Program-made: the position numbers and the translations under genes
Notes under the pieces: model-generated
What the model saw: the letters and a program-made list of their open reading frames with translations, nothing else
Databases searched by the model: none
What the model was told of the DNA's origin: nothing
In this document: one piece after another, positions 42,976-51,123 of the stretch
How positions within the stretch are numbered: position 1 is the stretch's first letter
Layout of the letters: each line of letters starts with the position of its first letter
DNA from: Kaistella jeonii
Lineage (GTDB): Bacteria; Bacteroidota; Bacteroidia; Flavobacteriales; Weeksellaceae
Direction: 5' to 3'
Length of the DNA: 64,000 bases
Assembly: GCF_000812865.1 (NCBI RefSeq)
Contig: NZ_JSYL01000007.1
Coordinates: 62,001-126,000 of the forward strand

Positions 42976-43019
42976 AATTCAAAATTGTCAGAAAGCTACC
43001 GAAATTTTATTCAACTTAC

Positions 43020-43820
43020 TTAAGCTCTTAATAACTGGGAGATCTGATGAACCACCGCAGTTGGATGCGCTCCTTGCTGCAAAGAGTCGGCTGCGATCTT
43101 AAAAGCTAAAATCTCGAGTCCCAGTTCTTTTCCTTTCTTTTCAATCATTTTGAGGAGTTCTTGCATCTCAATTTGGTAACCGGACATTTCAAAACTCTCC
43201 AGCATTTTCTCCGCAATCTCCTGATCGGTTTCCCCAAAAGCTTTTGCGGCGATGAGTGGCAAAATAAATTCGTCATCTAAAAAAGATTCATCCGTATGCG
43301 GAAATTCGGTTAAAAGCGCTGTATAATCGAATCTTGTTTTTGCACTTTCCAGAATATAATCGGTAACGGAATCCAGTTCTTCATCAGAAAGATGGCTGAA
43401 TTGATCCTCGTCGTCCTCATCATCATCTTCCTCGTCAAAATCCTCCTCGTCTTCATCGAAATCATCATCTTCCTTAAAATCTTCTTCATCATCCTCAACT
43501 TCAAATTGATCAGATGTAAGATTCAAATTTGATGGTGATTGAATTTTCCGCATTTCCTGTTGAACCAATTTGTAAAAATCATCGAAACGAAAATCATATT
43601 TCAGATCGAGTTCTTTGAGTTCTTCCTCAACCTCTTCCAAAAGCTCAGCGTCTTCTTCAAAGATCTCCTCTTCTGTCGCGACCTCACGAAGCCAGATTTT
43701 GTCGCGTTGCAACATACTATACACGCGAAAAATAACTTCCTTCGCCTGTTTATGGTCATCATCCTGAATGAGGATATCAAAGGCGGAAAGGTTTTCGAGA
43801 TAGAAGTTTTTGTCGATCAT
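43020..43820 (-). CDS. acidic protein of unknown function, 266 aa
   Basis: The protein has an N-terminal helical region (NLSAFDILIQDDDHKQAKEVI, about residues 9-90) and then an extreme acidic tract, about 100-145, almost entirely Asp and Glu with a few Phe. The helical C-terminal region (DESFLDDEFILPLIAAKAFG, EIAEKMLESFEMSGYQIEMQE) ends HPTAVVHQISQLLRA. There is no signal peptide. I do not recognise a family. The acidic block could bind basic proteins, divalent metals or RNA-binding partners. It has its own TAAATTTG promoter (43848-43855) and no terminator that I see. Confidence 0.7.
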   Translation of the reverse strand: MIDKNFYLENLSAFDILIQDDDHKQAKEVIFRVYSMLQRDKIWLREVATEEEIFEEDAELLEEVEEELKELDLKYDFRFDDFYKLVQQEMRKIQSPSNLNLTSDQFEVEDDEEDFKEDDDFDEDEEDFDEEDDDEDDEDQFSHLSDEELDSVTDYILESAKTRFDYTALLTEFPHTDESFLDDEFILPLIAAKAFGETDQEIAEKMLESFEMSGYQIEMQELLKMIEKKGKELGLEILAFKIAADSLQQGAHPTAVVHQISQLLRA

Positions 43821-43847
43821 TTGTAGGGTTTGTTAAAATTGAAGAGG

Positions 43848-43855
43848 CAAATTTA
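43848..43855 (-). promoter_or_regulatory. -10 element of the acidic-protein gene
   Basis: The minus strand reads TAAATTTG, exact TANNTTTG, upstream of the ATG at 43820. Confidence 0.55.
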
Positions 43856-43903
43856 GAAAAATGAGTTGGAAAAAGCTGAACTTGAAAGTTCTTTAATAGA
43901 ATT

Positions 43904-44764
43904 TTAATACTCTTTTTTGTGAGGAATAACTCCTCTGATTCCACCTCTCGGATTGACAACATCTCCACTGTATCTGGGAATAATGTGAATGTGCGAATGC
44001 CAAATCGTTTGTCCAGCTTCTCCATTTATATTGATTCCGATATTGAAACCAGCTGGATTATATTTTTCTTGAAGAATTTTTTGAACTTTATTTACAACGA
44101 TCCAACAAGCAGTTTGTTCCTTGAGTGTTAATTCGAAATAATTTGAAACCAGTCTTTTAGGAACAATCAAAGCGTGTCCTGCTGAAACTGGAAATTTATC
44201 AGAGAAAGAAAAAACTGTAGCTGTTTCCACTATTAATTCTCTGGTTTCCTCTCCTATCAAAAATGGAGACAACGTTTCATTTCCTCTATTTGCTGTTGTA
44301 TAATGTAGATACTCATAGATTTCACAATTTTCATTTTTAAAAATTGAGACATATGGAAGTTTGATAATACATTGAAATGTTTCTTTCTTATGCACTTTAT
44401 GAATTCTAAAACCTTCGTACTGAATATCTCTTCTTACTGCAAAGTAGGCTTTCCCGTTTGGTTTTAGAAGATGTGAAACATTCATTAAAACTTCTGCTTG
44501 TTCTTCTGGAAGCAGGACATTAAGAACATAGAAACATAAAATTGTATCAAATTGTTCGGTCGGAAAATTTGGAAAATAAAAAGGATCATAACCAACAATG
44601 TCAAAACCTTTTTCTTTTAAAATTTCTACATCTTTTCCAATACCACAACCAAAGTCAAGAATCTTTCCAACTAATTTGTTTTGCTTTTGGATAATTCGCG
44701 CTGGATAAGAAAGTGACGTTCTCTCAATCGCGGTTAGGTGAGTATTTGGATTTTGATTATTCAT
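43904..44764 (-). CDS. methyltransferase-HIT fusion protein
   Basis: The 286-residue protein joins two enzymes. Residues about 1-165 form a class I SAM methyltransferase, with motif I VGKILDFGCGIGKDVEILKEK, the acidic end of strand 2 in IVGYDPFY, and FDTILCFYVLNVLLPEEQAEVL. Residues about 170-286 form a HIT-type nucleotide hydrolase or transferase, with the catalytic triad at H256-H258-H260 (WHSHIHIIPRY) and the usual tail GDVVNPRGGIRGVIP. The HNH gene lies immediately upstream, one base apart, so the two are co-translated. The acceptor of the methyl group is unknown. The pairing with a putative nuclease suggests a defence or nucleic-acid-modification role, which is inference. Confidence 0.85.
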   Translation of the reverse strand: MNNQNPNTHLTAIERTSLSYPARIIQKQNKLVGKILDFGCGIGKDVEILKEKGFDIVGYDPFYFPNFPTEQFDTILCFYVLNVLLPEEQAEVLMNVSHLLKPNGKAYFAVRRDIQYEGFRIHKVHKKETFQCIIKLPYVSIFKNENCEIYEYLHYTTANRGNETLSPFLIGEETRELIVETATVFSFSDKFPVSAGHALIVPKRLVSNYFELTLKEQTACWIVVNKVQKILQEKYNPAGFNIGININGEAGQTIWHSHIHIIPRYSGDVVNPRGGIRGVIPHKKEY

Positions 44765-44765
44765 T

Positions 44766-45809
44766 TTACATTAATAAAAAACCATTATTACTTGCAATGG
44801 TAATCAGTGGCTGAACACTTTCTTTATATCGTAGATAATTAAAATCATCTACACTTTCTAATATTGGGAATATGGTTAGATATTCTTCGATGAATTTATT
44901 CTTTGGGTTTTTATCTTTCACTATCTCAAATGCCATTTTTTGAAGATAGAAAAACTTATCAAAATACCTTTCAATGGAAGGAAGTTTGTCACTTTTGGAA
45001 GAATTAAAAGATTTATCTATAGGAACAAGATTCCATATCAAATCGTGAGAAACAAAAGCATGAGGAACAAAATGATCCAATGCGAAATTTCTGTCTTCTA
45101 AAGTTAATTTGTTTCCGGTAAAAATACATTCGATAAAACCTTTATCCTCAAATACTATTTTCCAGTATTGATTAGTTTGTTTTGACAGACCATTTCTAAC
45201 CGGAGGCTTAATCAATTTATTAGGAATGTCGGGAACATTTGGATTTCTATTTTGTAAAAACAATGCTAAATTCCAGTAGCAGAAATCTTTTATAATTTTT
45301 GAATTTAATTGTAAGTATTCAATCCATTCCGCATTAATTACAATCTTATCAGAATGAAGTGCATATATGCAATTGTTTTCGAAAGATTGTGAAGCAATAT
45401 AAATCTCGTTCCTGTTCTTGCTCGGAAACCACGAAGAAAGAAACCAATGTGGAACATTTTTATCAAAATGAAATAAATTTTTTCTTGTAGATTTAATGGA
45501 AGAATTTTCCAGAGTGGAATTTATATTATCTTTTTTCGCATCAATAGTTAGATTTTCAGAAATCAATATTTCTTCTACTGCTGTTTGAAATTTATCCTGC
45601 TTTCCAAAAGACAAATGAAAATAATTGATGGTGTACCACGAATTACTGATCATTCTTGCGAAAATTTTTGTTTTAGGAATTTCTATAATTCCTTCTTCGA
45701 CTAATTCAACAATACTTAATAACCAATAGAATTTATAGGTTGCAGAAGTATTGTTGAAAACAGAAGCTAAATTGGAAGTTGATAAATTTTTTGCAAAAGG
45801 GAGATTCAT
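44766..45809 (-). CDS. HNH endonuclease domain protein
   Basis: The 347-residue protein has an HNH-type site in its C-terminal third. CIFTGNKLTLEDRNFALDHF gives the Asp-His pair (D245, H246), then FVPHAFVSHDLIWNLVPI with N260, and NSSKSDKLP with N269 and K272. The family cuts nucleic acid with a single metal ion. The first CxxC of many HNH proteins is reduced to one cysteine. The N-terminal 220 residues are helical and unrecognised (TYKFYWLLSIVELVEEGIIE, NSWYTINYFHLSFGKQDKF). It is coupled to the methyltransferase-HIT gene. A TTCACCTA/TAGGTGAA palindrome lies 70 bases upstream. Confidence 0.8.
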   Translation of the reverse strand: MNLPFAKNLSTSNLASVFNNTSATYKFYWLLSIVELVEEGIIEIPKTKIFARMISNSWYTINYFHLSFGKQDKFQTAVEEILISENLTIDAKKDNINSTLENSSIKSTRKNLFHFDKNVPHWFLSSWFPSKNRNEIYIASQSFENNCIYALHSDKIVINAEWIEYLQLNSKIIKDFCYWNLALFLQNRNPNVPDIPNKLIKPPVRNGLSKQTNQYWKIVFEDKGFIECIFTGNKLTLEDRNFALDHFVPHAFVSHDLIWNLVPIDKSFNSSKSDKLPSIERYFDKFFYLQKMAFEIVKDKNPKNKFIEEYLTIFPILESVDDFNYLRYKESVQPLITIASNNGFLLM

Positions 45810-46125
45810 TTTGAAATTAAATTATAGTGATAATATTGAATATGTACAAGCAGGCTCAAAAGGATACCAGCAATAATTTTTCACCTAAATACTAGGTGAA
45901 TTTAACTCTTTATAGCCAAACATTCAACATCTTTAAATAGTTATGTGAAAAAAGTTCTGTTTAATTATATCTTTTAAAACGGGTTAAATATTAAGTTTAT
46001 TTTAAATTATTAATTGTACATTCAATTATTATATATTAATTATAAATTCAATTATTATATATTCATTTTAAAACAGATACATTACACTTACTATTAGTTC
46101 CTACTTTTATTCGCATAATCATTAA
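45810..46125. other. AT-rich divergent intergenic region with palindrome and direct repeats
   Basis: No gene is seen. TTCACCTA (45880-45887) and TAGGTGAA (45893-45900) form a perfect 8-5-8 palindrome upstream of the HNH gene. Two 17-base direct repeats, TTCAATTATTATATATT (46021-46037 and 46047-46063), lie upstream of the membrane-protein gene, spaced 26 bases start to start. Confidence 0.5.
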
Positions 46126-47550
46126 ATGAAAAAAATTTACTTCTTAGTTTTTACGATTGCCATATTTTTTTTGAGTCGATTACTTTTCCTGGAATTTAAT
46201 TTTTGGGGATTAGAATATGAGGACTCATTTATTTATTATGATAATGCATTGAATTTTGAAAATCATATCTTAAACAAAGAAAATATTTTTCAGTGCATTT
46301 CATGTGATATTGGATCTTATAAAGATTGTATATCGTACCTATCATATGGTGCTCATTATACAACTTTTGCTTACGTAGTGTACAATTTCAATAAAATATT
46401 TGGAAGTGATTATATTAATATTTTCCTTCTTAATTTAATAATTACATTCGGAATATTAATGGCATTTTATACCTTTGAAAAAGAAAAAGGTCAAAGAGTA
46501 ATTTTCACATTAATTCTTAGTTTAACGCCATTCTATCCTTTATTTTCAACTACAGGAAATTCAGAAATATTTTCTTCACTTTTTGTGTTTCTTTGTTTAA
46601 TTCTAACTTCTCAATATTTTAAAAAAGGAAGTAATAAATATTTCTACTATTTTTTATTATGTGCAAGTATTGCAAGTATTTCTAACAGAGAGAACTTTAT
46701 ATTATTCATAATCTTTGCAATAATTTTACTTTTTTATAAAGTGAAATATCATTTGCACATTGCATTTAATATTATCGCAATCACTCTGACCTCACTTCTA
46801 TTAACATTAATATTAGGAGTATATGATACGGAAATGGAATATTCCAGTGACATTGGAAGTAGTACTTTTTCATTAAAATATCTATTTGATAATACAGTTG
46901 CTTTTTTTAAAGGAATGATGTCTTTTGAACTTTGGGGAATATCAGGTGTTTTGCTTATAATATCTATTTTTCTTTTTTTCTTTAAAAAAGAAAGTAATAA
47001 ATTTATCTACTTAGTAGTATTATTTATTGGAAGTTATTACCTAGTTACTTTTCTTCACTATCGACATTATAATTATCTTTTGACTGGTAGAGTTACTCCC
47101 TTTGAAACCTTAAGATATACTACAACTTTCTTTCCTTTAATAGCAATATTTATTAGCTATTATTTAAATTTGATTTATTTAAAGTACTCTGATAAAACTA
47201 TTATAGCATCTGCTCTCATAATTCCAATTTTAATTTATCAAACTTTCGAAACTAGGAAAAACTTTTCCAATGATGAGAAGTACTCGCGAATAGAGCCAGT
47301 TTTAGAAGTTCTTAGAATTCATGAAAAAAATGATTTAATTGTAACTGAATTCCCAATTGTAGCAAAGATTTATGCGAAGGAAAATGCAATGGTTGCGGAC
47401 TTAAGATCTTTAAAAAACGTAAAAATTGACGATTTTAAGAGAATTTATTTTTTATTAGGCAAAGATCACACATATGAAATACCAAAGTCTTTTAGGCTAA
47501 AGAAAATTAAAGAAATTAATGAGTATAATATTTATATTCTAGAACATTAA
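46126..47550 (+). CDS. multi-pass membrane protein, probable GT39/ArnT-like glycosyltransferase
   Basis: The 474-residue protein has ten or more hydrophobic helices. After the first helix comes the acidic loop LEYEDSFIYYDNALNF, which recalls the first periplasmic loop of GT-C glycosyltransferases, where an acidic residue is catalytic. The rest (FPLIAIFISYYLNLIYLKYS and the C-terminal soluble end) fits dolichyl/undecaprenyl-phosphate sugar transferases. Other motifs of the family are weak, so a generic membrane protein is possible. Its composition is AT-rich like the hxs cluster. It converges with the hxs genes: its stop overlaps the stop of the small gene at 47547 by four bases. Confidence 0.6.
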   Translation: MKKIYFLVFTIAIFFLSRLLFLEFNFWGLEYEDSFIYYDNALNFENHILNKENIFQCISCDIGSYKDCISYLSYGAHYTTFAYVVYNFNKIFGSDYINIFLLNLIITFGILMAFYTFEKEKGQRVIFTLILSLTPFYPLFSTTGNSEIFSSLFVFLCLILTSQYFKKGSNKYFYYFLLCASIASISNRENFILFIIFAIILLFYKVKYHLHIAFNIIAITLTSLLLTLILGVYDTEMEYSSDIGSSTFSLKYLFDNTVAFFKGMMSFELWGISGVLLIISIFLFFFKKESNKFIYLVVLFIGSYYLVTFLHYRHYNYLLTGRVTPFETLRYTTTFFPLIAIFISYYLNLIYLKYSDKTIIASALIIPILIYQTFETRKNFSNDEKYSRIEPVLEVLRIHEKNDLIVTEFPIVAKIYAKENAMVADLRSLKNVKIDDFKRIYFLLGKDHTYEIPKSFRLKKIKEINEYNIYILEH

Positions 47551-47783
47551 TGACGAATAAAAAATAATACTATAAAGACCGATATGCTGATTTGTGCAAT
47601 TAAAAGAATGCAACCGGTAGAAGTTTTATTATAAAGTTTGTTATAAACAGCTTTCTTTGGATTTGTAAATAAACCGTATCCTTTAGGAACTTTAAATCCC
47701 AGATTGTCTCTTAAATATCTTTTAGGAGATATTTGAGCTGAAATTCTTTTCTTTAAACTGGGGGTTCTAAATCCAAATTTCAT
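47547..47783 (-). CDS. 78-residue basic protein with C-terminal membrane helix
   Basis: The product starts MKFGFRTPSLKKRISAQISP and continues with VPKGYGLFTNPKKAVYNKLYNKTSTG. This basic, NPKKAxYNKxYxKT-type pattern is seen in many short uncharacterised bacterial and phage proteins. It ends with a hydrophobic helix (CILLIAQISISVFIVLFFIRH). The gene lies 23 bases after hxsC on the same strand, so it looks like the last gene of the hxs operon. A role in export or membrane association of the matured peptide is possible but unproved. Its stop overlaps that of the convergent membrane-protein gene by four bases. Confidence 0.6.
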   Translation of the reverse strand: MKFGFRTPSLKKRISAQISPKRYLRDNLGFKVPKGYGLFTNPKKAVYNKLYNKTSTGCILLIAQISISVFIVLFFIRH

Positions 47784-47806
47784 AACCTAATAATTTATAA
47801 AAATTA

Positions 47807-48907
47807 TTACACGAATGGAGTAACATGTTTCCCTTTCATATCCAAATTCCATCTAAAGAAACCTGCACATTCCTCTTTCTTTTTACAAAGATCACAGACT
47901 TCCAAATACTCATTTTTCCAATCAGAAATAGATTTTTTCGCAAATTCATGTGACTTTTCATTCAATAAACATAACTGGGTATTATAGATTGAAACCCTCA
48001 TACCTTTCTTATTCAAAAATAAAACAGCCTCTTCTAGCTCTTCTTTGTAATCAAAAGGATCAACCCACAATTTATCCATGTTGAATGGGGTATATCCTAT
48101 ATTTTCTAAGCCCATAAAGGTTACATGCTCAATGAATGGTAAATTTTTATAAATATATTGTGAAAGGTTTTTTAGTCTCCCGATTGTTTGTTTATGTAAA
48201 ACAATTCTTAATTCTAACCTTATATTGTATCTATTTAAATTGTGTAATCCTAAAATAGTTTGATAAAATGCGTTTTTGGCTTGTACTATATAGTCGTGTT
48301 GTTGATAAAAATCAGAATATAATGGTATTCCTAACATCATATTAGGATTGTTTATTTTACCTAATCTTTCAGCCCAATGATTTTTTGCAAAATTTCTACC
48401 ATTTGTCAATACATGGATGCTTGTATCTGGTAGTTCATGTGATATTTGTTGGATTAGATTAAAAAAATTATCACCCAATATGGTGGGTTCACCACCTGAT
48501 ACTCCCAATTCAAAACAGTCCTTGGGAATTAAAGGAATGGCTTTGGAGTGGATGTAATGCCAAACCTTTGTATCATCCTTATCTTTTGGAGGTTGCGAGC
48601 ACATTAGGCAATTACTATTACACCGTTCTGTAAATAGGAGTGTGTTATGAAATGAATTTTTTCTGTAGAGAATATTTATTCCGCCTGCTCCATTTATTGA
48701 AACAACATCTTCTAAACTGAAATCACAAATATTCTTTATATTAAAAACTTGCTTTGATTTATTTGGTAAATACTCCTTAGTTACAAAGACAATATCTCCA
48801 TCAATAGAATGAACCTCAATAAATTCTTCCTCGGAATTTTTGAAACTTACTTTACCAATAAAAATTTCCTCTATATTTTCAGCCTTACCTTTTGTTCTTA
48901 AATTCAT
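47807..48907 (-). CDS. hxsC: His-Xaa-Ser system radical SAM maturase HxsC
   Basis: The 366-residue radical SAM protein carries the [4Fe-4S] motif FTERCNSNCLMCSQPPKDKD (CxxxCxxC, about residues 96-103). GVSGGEPTILGDNFFNLI (the GGE motif) follows, then VLTNGRNFAK, and LRIVLHKQTIGRL in the barrel. The C-terminus has the cluster-type cysteines EVCDLCKKKEECAGFFRWN. The HPP opening and the pairing with HxsB are the marks of HxsC. Together the two enzymes are thought to modify the His-Xaa-Ser repeats of HxsA using SAM radicals; the chemical product is unknown. It follows hxsB by 18 bases. Confidence 0.88.
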   Translation of the reverse strand: MNLRTKGKAENIEEIFIGKVSFKNSEEEFIEVHSIDGDIVFVTKEYLPNKSKQVFNIKNICDFSLEDVVSINGAGGINILYRKNSFHNTLLFTERCNSNCLMCSQPPKDKDDTKVWHYIHSKAIPLIPKDCFELGVSGGEPTILGDNFFNLIQQISHELPDTSIHVLTNGRNFAKNHWAERLGKINNPNMMLGIPLYSDFYQQHDYIVQAKNAFYQTILGLHNLNRYNIRLELRIVLHKQTIGRLKNLSQYIYKNLPFIEHVTFMGLENIGYTPFNMDKLWVDPFDYKEELEEAVLFLNKKGMRVSIYNTQLCLLNEKSHEFAKKSISDWKNEYLEVCDLCKKKEECAGFFRWNLDMKGKHVTPFV

Positions 48908-48925
48908 TGTACCTCAAAATTTTAA

Positions 48926-50410
48926 CTAGTGCGTCCTTGGCGCAACCCATCCTTCGAAGATTTCTTTAATTTCAGGATTCTCATCCATTAGCTCTAATAA
49001 ATATTCAATGACACTCATGTTTTTTTCACAGAAGTCACTTGTTGGTCTATAACCATACATATTACCTTGAGTGGCATGATTGTGAACTGGATCAGCACCA
49101 CAATACTGTTGGAATGCACATTCTGAGCATCCTGTCAGTGCTTCATTTGCCCATACTTCTGAAATTTCCATTGCCTTATCTCCGAAATAAAGTTCTTCAT
49201 AGGAATTTTCAAGTGTTCCTAATTTAAAAGTGAAATCAGCTTGCTCTGCTAGCATTCTACTTTCATCAGTACAATAGACACTTCCATCATAATTATATAC
49301 TATCACTCCATTAATTAGTCCAGCAGGAGATTGTAAATCAACATAACCTACACCAAATGGAGTAATCATTTTTTGAAGGAAGATTTTAGCTAAATCTTCA
49401 GTGAAATATGTTCCATTTAGATTAAACTCCAAAACCTTGTTTAGAGCAACTTTGTAAAATTCAAGGAATTTGGCAGTTTCGTATTTAGTTTTCTCAGTAC
49501 GTAATGCAAAACCATAAGGACTGATATTTCTTAGAAAAATACCTGAAAAACCTCTATTGAAATACTCTTCAACGATTTCTATTGGATAGTCAAGAGAATA
49601 TTTTGTGGTAGTCATTAGTGCAGAAACTTGATCATGCCCAAGAATTTCTCTAGCTAAGTTAATTCCATTTGTTGCGAACTCATAACTACTTGCGCGTGGT
49701 TTATGCCTATTATGATCATGGACATGTTTTGGGCCATCTAATGATGTTGATATAAGTATTTTATGTTCTTTACAATACTGTAAAATTTCTTCATTAACAA
49801 CAGCTAAATTTGTGCAAACAACGAGAGTTAATCCTTTACCTACTTTGGAAGTTTCTACTTCCGCTTTTTCAACTGCATATTTTATTCTATCAAATGCTAA
49901 CAATGCTTCACCTCCTTGAAACTCCATGGTCACATGAGGGTTTGGTGATCTAAGCATGTACTCTATACCTCTATCAATATTTTCAATACTCATATCGAAC
50001 ATATCCTTATTTTCTGTTGCTCGAGAAACTTGGCAATAAAAACAAGTATGTTCACATCGAAGAGTAATTACAAATATATGTAACCCAGTAAAATAATTAA
50101 GAAAATGCTTTTTTGTTCTGTATCTGGTAGCTAAAACATCAATAAGTGGGCTGATTCTTTCCTCTGATATAAAAAAATTTGCTAATAAGTTAGCATATAA
50201 ATCTTCATCATCTTCCTTTGACACTTGCCTTTTTACAATTTTTTCTACAGTTCCTGGATCTACTATGATAAAATCACCTACCTCATTCACAATAACTTCT
50301 TTATTGTTTTTTAATCGGTGAAATTTAAAGGGGAGTAAAAAATAATTATCTTGTTTAAGGTTATAATAATTAAAATCCTTAAACTTCCTATCTGCTCTTA
50401 ATACTTCCAT
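48926..50410 (-). CDS. hxsB: His-Xaa-Ser system radical SAM maturase HxsB
   Basis: The 494-residue enzyme has a radical SAM core with LRCEHTCFYCQVSRATENK (CxxxCxxC, about residues 115-122), TMEFQGGEALLAFDRI, VVCTNLAVVNEE and LISTSLDGPKHVHDHNRHKP. A SPASM/twitch-type C-terminus gives the auxiliary cluster cysteines, NEALTGCSECAFQQYCGADP and SDFCEKNM. SPASM enzymes modify ribosomal peptides such as thioether and carbon-carbon cross-linked products. The N-terminal 90 residues (FKDFNYYNLKQDNYFLLPFK) are the HxsB-type leader-recognition part. It lies three bases after hxsD. Confidence 0.9.
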   Translation of the reverse strand: MEVLRADRKFKDFNYYNLKQDNYFLLPFKFHRLKNNKEVIVNEVGDFIIVDPGTVEKIVKRQVSKEDDEDLYANLLANFFISEERISPLIDVLATRYRTKKHFLNYFTGLHIFVITLRCEHTCFYCQVSRATENKDMFDMSIENIDRGIEYMLRSPNPHVTMEFQGGEALLAFDRIKYAVEKAEVETSKVGKGLTLVVCTNLAVVNEEILQYCKEHKILISTSLDGPKHVHDHNRHKPRASSYEFATNGINLAREILGHDQVSALMTTTKYSLDYPIEIVEEYFNRGFSGIFLRNISPYGFALRTEKTKYETAKFLEFYKVALNKVLEFNLNGTYFTEDLAKIFLQKMITPFGVGYVDLQSPAGLINGVIVYNYDGSVYCTDESRMLAEQADFTFKLGTLENSYEELYFGDKAMEISEVWANEALTGCSECAFQQYCGADPVHNHATQGNMYGYRPTSDFCEKNMSVIEYLLELMDENPEIKEIFEGWVAPRTH

Positions 50411-50413
50411 AAT

Positions 50414-50788
50414 TTATTGTACAGTTCCTAAAAAATCTTCAAATTCACCAGGAGGCTCTTCATCAAATTCACCAGATGAAAATGCTTTTGCAACTAATAG
50501 ATCTCTAATATTCTTTGTTTCTTTAGTAATTATATCTCGTAACTGATAATCATTAATGTCATTAATGAATTTAGATACAAAAAGTTTAACCTTGTTATGG
50601 TCCAGAGATAGATCTTCAGATTTCGGACTAATATTTAATGCGTAATATTCAATTTTCTCAGGATGCTCATCTATAACTATGTTCCAATTATTACCATACC
50701 AGTATATACACTTAAAAAGTGCATCAAGTGTGTATAAACTTTTATTAAAGTACAGATGAATTGTATTTTCTTTAAAAATATAATCCAT
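50414..50788 (-). CDS. hxsD: His-Xaa-Ser system protein HxsD
   Basis: The 124-residue protein has the HxsD pattern: a beta-rich start (IFKENTIHLYFNKSLYTLDALFKCIYWYGNNWNI), then VIDEHPEKIEYYALNISPKS, and a helical end (FINDINDYQLRDIITKETKN, LLVAKAFSSGEFDEEPPGEF). HxsD is a small partner found with HxsB and HxsC, possibly a leader-binding or scaffold protein like the RRE domains of other peptide systems; that comparison is inference. It lies five bases after hxsA and three before hxsB, so all are co-transcribed. Confidence 0.85.
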   Translation of the reverse strand: MDYIFKENTIHLYFNKSLYTLDALFKCIYWYGNNWNIVIDEHPEKIEYYALNISPKSEDLSLDHNKVKLFVSKFINDINDYQLRDIITKETKNIRDLLVAKAFSSGEFDEEPPGEFEDFLGTVQ

Positions 50789-50793
50789 AGATG

Positions 50794-51069
50794 TTATACA
50801 AAAGAACTCGATCTATGCGATGAGTGTGATGAATGCGAACTATGTGATGAGTGCGAACCATGCTGAGCAATAAGTCTACTAGCCTCAGGATTGCTAGGAT
50901 TTAACTTAAGTACAGTTATTGGTTTTTTAGTTTTATTTGAAATAATATTCACATTCCCATCATTACTTAACGTGTTTTCGACGCTATTGTCCGCAGTGAC
51001 TCCAATAATTGCAGCTAAAGCACTTCCAAAGATAGAAGCAGCAGCTAAAGATAATTTTTTCTTTTCCAT
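50794..51069 (-). CDS. hxsA: His-Xaa-Ser repeat peptide HxsA (short)
   Basis: This 91-residue protein is the predicted substrate of the system. It has a basic N-terminus and a long hydrophobic alanine-rich stretch (KLSLAAASIFGSALAAIIGV, about residues 4-23), then a polar middle ending with NPSNPEASRLIAQ. The C-terminal repeat has six His-Xaa-Ser units in register (HGS, four HSS, HRS) at residues 70-87, then SSFV. The repeat makes it the modification target. It is short compared with the longer HxsA proteins I recall. It is the first gene of the cluster, behind a TTTG-N19-TATATTTG promoter, so the precursor is made first. Confidence 0.9.
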   Translation of the reverse strand: MEKKKLSLAAASIFGSALAAIIGVTADNSVENTLSNDGNVNIISNKTKKPITVLKLNPSNPEASRLIAQHGSHSSHSSHSSHSSHRSSSFV

Positions 51070-51092
51070 AATTTAAAATTTCATGTCAAAAG

Positions 51093-51123
51093 CAAATATA
51101 TACAATTAGTAACAATTTACAAA
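51093..51123 (-). promoter_or_regulatory. Promoter of the hxsADBC operon
   Basis: The minus strand has TTTG (51120-51123), a 19-base spacer and TATATTTG (51093-51100), a full match to the Bacteroidota -33/-10 pattern, 23 bases upstream of the hxsA start. Confidence 0.75.
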
